Origin: Acidobacteriaceae bacterium
GTDB taxonomy: Bacteria; Acidobacteriota; Terriglobia; Bryobacterales; Bryobacteraceae
Direction of reading: 5' to 3'
NCBI GenBank assembly: GCA_019244945.1
Contig: JAFASD010000003.1
Location: 1 to 11,845, forward strand
DNA length: 11,845 nt
The position numbers and the translations under genes are program-made. The stretch's first letter is position 1; each line of letters opens with the position of its first letter. The notes below the pieces were generated by a model. It had not been told where the DNA came from. It saw only the letters and a list, made by a program, of their open reading frames with translations, and made no database searches. This document shows, piece after piece, positions 5,947-11,845 of this stretch.

Positions 5947-6975
5947 ATGACCCCAACCCTAATGATCGTCATCGTCGTCTGCGTTTTTGCCTTTTGCTTC
6001 GATTTCTTGAATGGATTCCATGACGCTGCCAATTCGATCGCGACCGTAGTTTCAACTCGTGTCTTAACTCCCGCTCAAGCAGTCTGCTGGGCTGCCTTCT
6101 TCAATTTCATCGCAGCGTTCTCATTCGGAACAGGTGTAGCGAAAACCGTCGGCCACGGCATGGTGAAGGATCAATTTGTCACTCCAAGCGTGTTGTTGGC
6201 AGCGCTCTTTGGCGCCATCCTATGGGATCTCGGAACTTGGTGGCTTGGTCTTCCGACCAGTTCGTCGCACGCGATTGTTGGAGGGCTCGCGGGGTCGGCC
6301 ATCGCCAATGCTCAGATCTTGCACGGATTCAGCCATAGCTTCGCGCCCATCCAAGTCAGCGGCTGGATCGGCACCATCGCCTTCATTCTGTTGGCGCCCT
6401 TGATTGGATTGATCCTTGCCGGTATAGGCATGCAGATCGTTTACCGATTTTTCGGAAAACAGACTCCAAAACAATCCGACAAACTATTCAGACGCCTTCA
6501 ATTGCTCTCGGCGGCAGCGCTCAGTTGGGCGCACGGAACCAACGACGCGCAAAAAACCATGGGAGTGATAACCGGCCTGCTCGTATCGGTGAAATATTTG
6601 CCGTCTTTCAAGGTCCCTATCTGGGTAGTTTTATTTGCGCACACGGCGATGGGACTCGGAACACTCGCCGGCGGCTGGCGCATCATTCATACCATAGGCA
6701 AGCGGCTAACCAAGTTGAAGCCGCGAACTGGTTTCTGCGCGGAAGCCGGAGCCGCCGCTTCCATCCTCTTCTCGACCTTCTTGAAACTGCCCGTTTCCAC
6801 TACCCACGTAACCGCTGGCGCCATCGCGGGAGTCGGAACGGTGCAGCGGGTGAAAGCCGTACGTTGGGGAGTCGCCGCGAACATTGTTTGGGCCTGGGTG
6901 TTGACCATCCCCGCCGCAGCCTTACTCTCGTGGATGTTTGAACACGCGTTTCATTGGTTTCCCGGCAGTAAGTAA
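5947..6975 (+). CDS. Inorganic phosphate transporter, PiT family (short form paired with DUF47)
   Basis: Second inner-membrane PiT/PHO4 phosphate transporter, 342 residues from the ATG at 5947. That start is preferred because upstream codons overlap the DUF47 frame and encode a polar, non-membrane stretch. Signature elements: GFHDAANSIAT at 23-33, GLPTSSSH at 101-108, HGTNDAQKTMG at 196-206 and LPVSTTH at 281-287, so both inverted-topology halves are complete. The loop between the halves is short (about 168-186), unlike the roughly 130-residue loop of the PitA-like protein to the left, which places the two in different subgroups. No Shine-Dalgarno motif is visible, so translation probably depends on ribosomes finishing the DUF47 gene. 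Ion coupling (proton or sodium) cannot be read from the sequence. A bidirectional terminator follows at about 7013-7047. Confidence 0.92.
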   Translation: MTPTLMIVIVVCVFAFCFDFLNGFHDAANSIATVVSTRVLTPAQAVCWAAFFNFIAAFSFGTGVAKTVGHGMVKDQFVTPSVLLAALFGAILWDLGTWWLGLPTSSSHAIVGGLAGSAIANAQILHGFSHSFAPIQVSGWIGTIAFILLAPLIGLILAGIGMQIVYRFFGKQTPKQSDKLFRRLQLLSAAALSWAHGTNDAQKTMGVITGLLVSVKYLPSFKVPIWVVLFAHTAMGLGTLAGGWRIIHTIGKRLTKLKPRTGFCAEAGAAASILFSTFLKLPVSTTHVTAGAIAGVGTVQRVKAVRWGVAANIVWAWVLTIPAAALLSWMFEHAFHWFPGSK

Positions 6976-7012
6976 CTCTGTCAGCGCCCGCAACACTCCG
7001 CACACCAACAAA

Positions 7013-7047
7013 AACCGGCAGAGCCTAAGCCCTGCCGGTTCGTGTTT
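7013..7047. terminator. Bidirectional rho-independent terminator
   Basis: Perfect nine-base arms AACCGGCAG (7013-7021) and CTGCCGGTT (7032-7040) enclose a ten-base loop. On the plus strand the stem is followed by CG, then TG and a T run ending about 7049; on the minus strand the stem is followed directly by a T-rich tail (complement of the A-run at 7008-7014). It lies between the convergent ends of the short PiT gene and the TonB-dependent receptor and can serve both. Confidence 0.82.
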
Positions 7048-7068
7048 TTCTAGCTCTTCGTTTCGGCT

Positions 7069-10000
7069 TTACCAGCTAAATACGCCGGAATACTGCAGCC
7101 GTCGCATCGTCGCGCCGTTGCCGTTGAAAGCGATATTCGTGATCTGACCTGCGTTCGCACTCGTCACGTCGCCATTTGGATTATCCAGATTCGTATGATT
7201 CAACGAGTTAGTTGCATCCATCCGAAGCGTGAACTTGATCCGTTCTGTGATGCTGAACTGCTTCATGATTGACGCGTCGAGATTCACGAATCGCGGACCA
7301 AACAACGTATTGATCGGATAATTTCCAAACGTGTTGGGAGCAGGCGATAAGAACGGCCCAGTCAAACCCAGATCCTTGACGATCCACGCGTTCCTGTCTT
7401 TATTCGGAGCATACGGATTTCCCGAGCCGATATCAGGAACATTGTTTGGGCCGGTATACGGTTTACCGCCGCCTGGGCCGTAATAGTCGAGACTCGGTGA
7501 GAAGGGCCGCCCGCTATAGTACGTGAAGATACCGCTAAGATTCCACCCCCCCAAGACCGCATCAACAAATCGATTCATGTGAGAGCCGTACTTCCGGCCA
7601 ACTCCAAACGGAATATCATAGTTCCCGGCAAACACCCATTCCTGCCGCGGAAATTCGCCGTTGTCGACATACCCGAGCTTTCGATCGTACAGGAACGTGT
7701 ATTGGCCGTCGGGTCCATACCCATCTCCTTGCGAGAGCTGGTACGTATAGCTACCCTGCAAATTGAAGCCCGAAGAGCCCTTTATCGTTAGCGTACTTTG
7801 GAACGAGTCGTAGCGATTGTTTGCGCAGTTACAGTAGTTGTCAATACTGGACGTGTTCCCGTAGTTGTAACGAGGGCCATACAGGCCATCAAACGGCCGC
7901 AGCAGATTTTGATTGCCCGTGTAACCGGGAACAAACAAAACCTGGTTGTAATCGAAGCTGTTGCCAAGCCCCGCACCCACGTGCCTACCCTGATTTCCAA
8001 CGTAACCACCGCTCAGTGCGATTTTGCTAGTGAGCTGCCGCTGCACTGTGAAGTTGTAGGCGTAGACCACCGGCATGGTGAAGATCCCCGGCCGTGTCTT
8101 GCAATCAACTCCGGCGGGACAAGGCAAAGTACCTTGCGCGCTTACAGCAAAAGTCGGCGGCGGCGGCGGCCCTCCCGCAAGCGTGAAGACATCGCAGAAA
8201 TTGTTGCCGCACGTTCCTGTTTGACTCAACGATTGATTCGCAAGAACCGGCGGGTTTTGCGTCACATTGTGGCCGAAAGTCGAACCGAACGTTCCCAGGC
8301 TGTAAGACCAGCCGTAACCCGTCCGAATCACTGTCTTCGGGCTCAACTGGTAAGCAATTCCGAACCGCGGAGCAAAATTGTGCCAGTTCATCGTTTGATA
8401 CCCGTGGCTGCTGTTCAGTCCATAGCCAAACACGTCCAATAGGCCCGTGTTCAGGTTGTATTCGGCGCCGTTCTGTGGTGCATTGATCGTCTCGGGGAAC
8501 ACCATCTCCCAGCGAACCCCGTAAGTGACGGTTAGTTTCGAATTGGGCCGCCACTCGTCCTGCCCATACCAGAACAGCCGTTTCTGGCGCTCCTCCGCGT
8601 CCAGACTCGAGCTAACGTACCGGCCGAAGCTCGTCACATCTCCCAACAAGAACGTTGCCAGCCCGATTCCGTCGTTATAACCGCCCGTGCCGTCGCCCAA
8701 CCCCGTCATGCTGTCGTTGAAGTGCAACTCGCCGGAACGATGGGTGTCGCTCGGCACGCGCAGGTTCGATGCGTAGCGAATGTCGGCGCCGAACTTAAAG
8801 CTGTGATTCCCGTGAATCTTGCTGATGTTATCGACAAACTGTAATTGGCGTTCGAACTCGTCGAGCGGGCAGTTACACTGATTAATCCCGAGTGCGTACC
8901 CCACTTCCATCGACCCACCCGCCGGGTTATCCAAGTAAAACGCCGGCAGACCCGACGTATATGTGTTGTCTCTGTTCAGATTGGGAATACCTGCCTGAGT
9001 CGCGGGCTGGCTCCCATACCCATTCGGAACGTCTGTAACGTGATACCGCAAGTACCCGAACCGGAATTCATTGATCAGCGTCGCGCTCGCCGTGTGTGTC
9101 CAGCCCGCTGCAACGCTCTGGTTCAATGATTGGGAGCTGCCCGCGTAATTCGCTCCGCTAAAGGCAGGCCCACCCGATATTAGACCGAACACTCCGGGCG
9201 CCCCGATACTGAATCCAGCGTAGCTGTACCGCCCGAAATACGTGTTCTTCTCGTTTCCGTAGTAATCCCATCGCGTGTTCCACTGGTTTCCGTCAATTGC
9301 CTCTGATCCGCTGGCCGTGTAATTATTGAACGGGAAGCCTGAACCTGTATTCGGCAGCGGGAAGTAGTTCAGAATTGCGAGTGCCTGTGGGCTGACTCGA
9401 TTCGCCGGAATGATGTTACCCGGGAATGCCGTGCGCCCGGTACCATTGGTCGGGTTCCCGGTAGCCGGGTCGTATATCTGGTATTGAGGTCCCTGCGCTA
9501 ACCAGTCGCTCAAATTTCCCGTGCGGTCCTGTGCCGTAGGAACGCTGGTAATCGCGGAGCCGCCCTTCCGGTTTCGAGTCAATTGGGCGTCGCCAAAGAA
9601 GAAGAGCTTGTCCTTGATGATCCGACCGCCAATCGAGCCGCCGAATTGGTTCTGGTGAGTGGTCGGCGTATAAGCTCCCGCATGTCCGCCAATCGGAGAA
9701 TTCTCGGTAAACGGATTACGCCCGAAATCCTGAAATCCGGGAGTGTTCAGATAGATGTAGTCGAACGCGTCCCCATGGAAAGAGTTCGTTCCCGATTTCG
9801 TCGAATAAGTCAGCAGTCCCGCGCTAAACGTATCGAATTCCGCATCGTAGCTCTGGTTTGACTGCTTCGCCTCATTAATCGAATCAAACGTAGGATTCAC
9901 CACGATAATGCCGAGAATCGGGTCCTGATTCACCGTCCCGTCCAGGTAGTACCCGGTCGCATAAAACGGCTGCCCGTTAACCTCTATTTGCACGCTGCCC

Positions 10001-10545
10001 TGCGGGTTCTCATCTGCCGCGTGAGCCCAACCCAGCTTTACTGTCCCGGGATCCAAAAGCTCGAAAGCCTGAAGGTTGCGGCCGATACTCGGAAGTTGAG
10101 AAATCTGCTGGGCCGTAAACGTCTGTGATACGTCGGCCCGATCCGTCTGTAACAGAGGCGCCGCGGCCGTTACCTCGACCGTCTGCTCAACGTTGCCCAC
10201 CTGCATCGCAGCGTTGAACTGCGTCGACTGGTCCACCTGCACGGCCAATTCGTTCGAAACAACCTTCTGAAATCCCGTCGCCTCAATCGTCACTTTGTAC
10301 GTGTCGGGAATCAGTTGGCCCTTCGTGTATTGGCCGGATTCGTTCGTGTTTACCTCGAACGATGTTCCTTTGGTCACGTCCGTAATAGTGACCTTGGCAT
10401 TATTAACCGCCGAGCCGCTTGGATCGGTAACGGTCCCAATAATACTGCCAAAAACTTGCTGGGCGATTGCGCTACCACTCGAGATCAACAGCAGGATGCT
10501 TGCTGCGAAAACGCAGGTGAACAGCGCTTTGCGAAATCTAACCAT
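7069..10545 (-). CDS. TonB-dependent receptor, Oar-like, with carboxypeptidase-regulatory-like domain
   Basis: Outer-membrane TonB-dependent transporter or Oar-like protein, 1158 residues from the ATG at 10545, which has AAGGAG five bases upstream; an in-frame extension upstream lacks signal character. A signal peptide (basic VRFRK, then a hydrophobic core) probably ends after AIA at residue 28. Residues about 32-115 form a carboxypeptidase-D regulatory-like beta sandwich (GTVTDPSGSAV, NESGQY, PDTYKVTIEATGF). A plug domain follows (about 125-255, including ISQLPSIGRNLQ and YSTKSGTNSFHGDAFDY), then a long beta-barrel, ending in the aromatic VFSW typical for BAM recognition. This architecture is greatly expanded in Acidobacteria and usually linked to uptake of large or carbohydrate ligands; the ligand here is unknown. 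All eight mature cysteines occur in four close pairs (CNC, CGNNFC, CPAGVDC, CNC). A five-proline run is encoded by a CGG repeat. No partner genes (SusD, glycosidase) adjoin it. Confidence 0.93.
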   Translation of the reverse strand: MVRFRKALFTCVFAASILLLISSGSAIAQQVFGSIIGTVTDPSGSAVNNAKVTITDVTKGTSFEVNTNESGQYTKGQLIPDTYKVTIEATGFQKVVSNELAVQVDQSTQFNAAMQVGNVEQTVEVTAAAPLLQTDRADVSQTFTAQQISQLPSIGRNLQAFELLDPGTVKLGWAHAADENPQGSVQIEVNGQPFYATGYYLDGTVNQDPILGIIVVNPTFDSINEAKQSNQSYDAEFDTFSAGLLTYSTKSGTNSFHGDAFDYIYLNTPGFQDFGRNPFTENSPIGGHAGAYTPTTHQNQFGGSIGGRIIKDKLFFFGDAQLTRNRKGGSAITSVPTAQDRTGNLSDWLAQGPQYQIYDPATGNPTNGTGRTAFPGNIIPANRVSPQALAILNYFPLPNTGSGFPFNNYTASGSEAIDGNQWNTRWDYYGNEKNTYFGRYSYAGFSIGAPGVFGLISGGPAFSGANYAGSSQSLNQSVAAGWTHTASATLINEFRFGYLRYHVTDVPNGYGSQPATQAGIPNLNRDNTYTSGLPAFYLDNPAGGSMEVGYALGINQCNCPLDEFERQLQFVDNISKIHGNHSFKFGADIRYASNLRVPSDTHRSGELHFNDSMTGLGDGTGGYNDGIGLATFLLGDVTSFGRYVSSSLDAEERQKRLFWYGQDEWRPNSKLTVTYGVRWEMVFPETINAPQNGAEYNLNTGLLDVFGYGLNSSHGYQTMNWHNFAPRFGIAYQLSPKTVIRTGYGWSYSLGTFGSTFGHNVTQNPPVLANQSLSQTGTCGNNFCDVFTLAGGPPPPPTFAVSAQGTLPCPAGVDCKTRPGIFTMPVVYAYNFTVQRQLTSKIALSGGYVGNQGRHVGAGLGNSFDYNQVLFVPGYTGNQNLLRPFDGLYGPRYNYGNTSSIDNYCNCANNRYDSFQSTLTIKGSSGFNLQGSYTYQLSQGDGYGPDGQYTFLYDRKLGYVDNGEFPRQEWVFAGNYDIPFGVGRKYGSHMNRFVDAVLGGWNLSGIFTYYSGRPFSPSLDYYGPGGGKPYTGPNNVPDIGSGNPYAPNKDRNAWIVKDLGLTGPFLSPAPNTFGNYPINTLFGPRFVNLDASIMKQFSITERIKFTLRMDATNSLNHTNLDNPNGDVTSANAGQITNIAFNGNGATMRRLQYSGVFSW
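8155..8169. repeat. Trinucleotide repeat (CGG)5 inside the receptor gene
   Basis: Five tandem CGG units on the plus strand encode a five-proline run in the receptor on the minus strand (GGPPPPPTF). Such runs can change length by slippage, here in steps of one proline without frameshift. Confidence 0.75.
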
Positions 10546-10550
10546 ATCTT

Positions 10551-10556
10551 CTCCTT
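10551..10556 (-). promoter_or_regulatory. Ribosome binding site fixing the receptor start
   Basis: AAGGAG on the minus strand five bases before the ATG at 10545. It selects this start, which begins a proper signal peptide, over in-frame codons up to 10650. Confidence 0.8.
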
Positions 10557-10585
10557 GGAAGCAAAACCTTCGTACAACCCCCCGC

Positions 10586-10601
10586 GTAACCACACGGTTA
10601 C
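10586..10601 (-). promoter_or_regulatory. GTAACC-N4-GGTTAC palindrome in the receptor leader
   Basis: Perfect six-base arms with a four-base loop lie 41-56 bases before the receptor start codon. A plausible -10 box, TACACT on the minus strand at 10637-10632, would put the palindrome in the transcribed leader, where it could fold as a hairpin; it could equally be a DNA operator. The -35 match is poor, so the promoter itself is only a guess. Confidence 0.3.
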
Positions 10602-10753
10602 ACGGGCGGTCCAAAACCCACACCTTCGAGTAGTGTAATCGATTCCTCACGAAAACGCACCACTAAAGTTGCAAATTGTTCTCTAACCTCTATTTCGAAT
10701 CGTAATCTGAGTCACTTAAATGCCGCTTTGCCGTCATTTGCCTATACTCGGAT

Positions 10754-11614
10754 TTGCTGGCGCTTCTCATCCCCCTACTCGTCTCTGCGGCCACCCTCAG
10801 CGACGCCCATCAGCGCGGCTTAGATCTCTACAAGCAACAGAAATACGCCGAAGCCATCCCTGCGCTCCAGCAAGCCATCCAGACCGAAGATCCAAAATCC
10901 GCCGAATACAAAGAGTCGGCCCTCTTAATCGGCCAGAGCTATTTCTTGCTTTCCCAAGCCCCCAAAGCCATCCCTTGGCTCGAAAGACTCCCTGCCGTCA
11001 ACGAAGCGAACTACATGCTCGGTTACGCGTACCTGCAAACTAGCCAGCCCGACGCCTCGGAAGCCGCCTTCGCCCGCTTGTTTGGTCTGAAGCCGGACTC
11101 CGCAGCCGCCCACCTGGTCGCCGGTCAAATGATGTTGAAAAAGGAATATGAGGACCAGGCCGAGACCGAGATCAAGAAAGCCATCGCCCTCGATCCGAAA
11201 TTGCCCGAAGCCCACTTCCTCCTCGGAGAAATCGCCATCTACCGGGGCCGTATCGACGACGCCGTCCAGGACCTTGGCAAAGAGCTCGACCTCAATCCCA
11301 ATTTCTCCATGGCCTGGTACCGCCTCGGCGATGCCTACACGCGTCAACAAAAATGGGATTCGGCCATTCCCCATCTCCAGCGCGCCGTCTGGCTCAATCC
11401 TGACTTCAGCGGCCCCTATATTCTTTTGGGCAAGTGTTATCTCAAAACCGGAAATCTCTCTAATGCCGAAGGTATCCTCCGCCGCGCACTCCTGCTAGAC
11501 CCCCGCAATCACGAGGCGACCTACCTCCTCGGCCAAGCTCTCATGGCCGAGGGCAAGAAGGATGAGGCGCAGGCGGTTCTCGAAAAATTGAGGTCGCCCC
11601 AGCCGCAGCCATGA
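10754..11614 (+). CDS. Exported tetratricopeptide repeat (TPR) protein
   Basis: TPR scaffold protein, 286 residues from a TTG at 10754; an in-frame stop at 10718 leaves no room for a longer standard start, and no clear ribosome site is seen. Residues 2-12 form a short hydrophobic segment ending LVSA, so it is probably exported, although the basic residues normal for a signal peptide are missing if TTG is the start. From about residue 15 to 286 the protein is almost wholly TPR units of about 34 residues: YKQQKYAEAIPALQQAI, then around 84-116, 118-150 (AETEIKKAIALDPKLPEA), 152-184, 186-218, 220-252 and 254-286, seven or eight repeats in all. Such repeats bind partner proteins. Its stop overlaps the start of the cytochrome gene by four bases (ATGA), so the two are translationally coupled and probably act together, perhaps in assembly or docking of the cytochrome (inference). 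Confidence 0.88.
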   Translation: MLALLIPLLVSAATLSDAHQRGLDLYKQQKYAEAIPALQQAIQTEDPKSAEYKESALLIGQSYFLLSQAPKAIPWLERLPAVNEANYMLGYAYLQTSQPDASEAAFARLFGLKPDSAAAHLVAGQMMLKKEYEDQAETEIKKAIALDPKLPEAHFLLGEIAIYRGRIDDAVQDLGKELDLNPNFSMAWYRLGDAYTRQQKWDSAIPHLQRAVWLNPDFSGPYILLGKCYLKTGNLSNAEGILRRALLLDPRNHEATYLLGQALMAEGKKDEAQAVLEKLRSPQPQP

Positions 11615-11845
11615 GAGCCGCGCTTCTAGCGCTGGCAGTATCGGCGGCCGTGCATGCTGCTCCGTCCAATACGGCCTGCTTCAACTGCCACCCGGCCGAA
11701 ACCAAGCTGCACGAACGCACCCGAATGGCCCATGCCATGCTCCCCGCGCTCGCCAGCCCCTTCGGCCAGAACTTGCCGGACCAGCGTCTGCATGAATCCA
11801 ACGACGGATATTCCTTCGTCTACCGTCGACTGCAAAACGGCGTCG
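11611..11845 (+). CDS. c-type cytochrome family protein, N-terminal part (cut by window end)
   Basis: The 78 codons before the window edge encode a signal peptide (MRAALLALAVSAAVHAA, cleavage likely near residue 16-17) followed at once by a heme c attachment motif CFNCH at residues 23-27. After it comes ETKLHERTRMAHAM, a pattern I associate with acidobacterial periplasmic cytochromes in which a His downstream of CxxCH may serve as distal ligand. The remainder, and any further heme motifs, lie outside the window, so the number of hemes and the reaction are unknown. The protein should be periplasmic with covalently bound heme and work in electron transfer. The ATG lies inside the TPR stop region (ATGA overlap), which indicates coupled translation. 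The heme motif and signal peptide are seen directly; the subfamily is inference. Confidence 0.72.
   Translation, partial: MRAALLALAVSAAVHAAPSNTACFNCHPAETKLHERTRMAHAMLPALASPFGQNLPDQRLHESNDGYSFVYRRLQNGV

Noticed and set aside
7798..8442. 214-codon plus-strand frame
   Set aside because: Antisense to the receptor beta-barrel; low-quality composition and no domain.
10546..10650. 35-codon N-terminal extension of the receptor
   Set aside because: The ATG at 10545 has a strong ribosome site and begins a proper signal peptide; the extension would bury that signal.

Overview
The window looks like a chromosomal segment of an acidobacterium (Acidobacteriota, in the style of Solibacter/Bryobacter relatives). 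This is inferred from family content. There is a 1158-residue Oar-like TonB-dependent receptor with an N-terminal carboxypeptidase-regulatory-like domain, an ECF sigma factor N-terminus of the type abundant in Acidobacteria and Planctomycetes, a TPR protein coupled to a c-type cytochrome, moderately high G+C, and several GTG/TTG starts. No tRNA, rRNA, CRISPR array, transposase or integrase was seen.

Layout, left to right. (1) Positions 1-226, minus strand: an ECF sigma factor N-terminus that appears frameshifted and leaves the window. (2) 331-2361, plus: a patatin-like phospholipase carried on a multi-pass membrane domain, with an in-frame 75-bp partial tandem duplication just before the first membrane helix. 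(3) 4822 down to 2537, minus: a phosphate cluster with a PitA-like phosphate transporter (TTG start, strong ribosome site), a possible small single-span membrane protein, and a BON-domain lipoprotein. (4) 5217-4978, minus: an unrecognised 79-residue helical protein with a convincing ribosome site. (5) 5313-6975, plus: a DUF47 (PhoU-like) protein followed 19 bp later by a second, shorter PiT phosphate transporter. This pair ends at a bidirectional terminator shared with (6), 10545-7069, minus: the large TonB-dependent receptor. (7) 10754-11845, plus: an exported TPR protein whose stop overlaps the start of a c-type cytochrome cut by the window end.

The coherent theme is phosphate: two PiT transporters of different architecture stand back to back, one with a DUF47 accessory and one with envelope proteins, around a divergent promoter region that contains a 17-bp palindrome. 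The flanking genes belong to envelope and respiratory biology and have no proven link to the phosphate block. I found no defence or mobile system. The most novel-looking items are the 79-residue orphan inside the phosphate block, the membrane-anchored patatin with its fresh internal duplication, the broken sigma factor beside it, and the receptor whose eight mature cysteines all lie in four close pairs.
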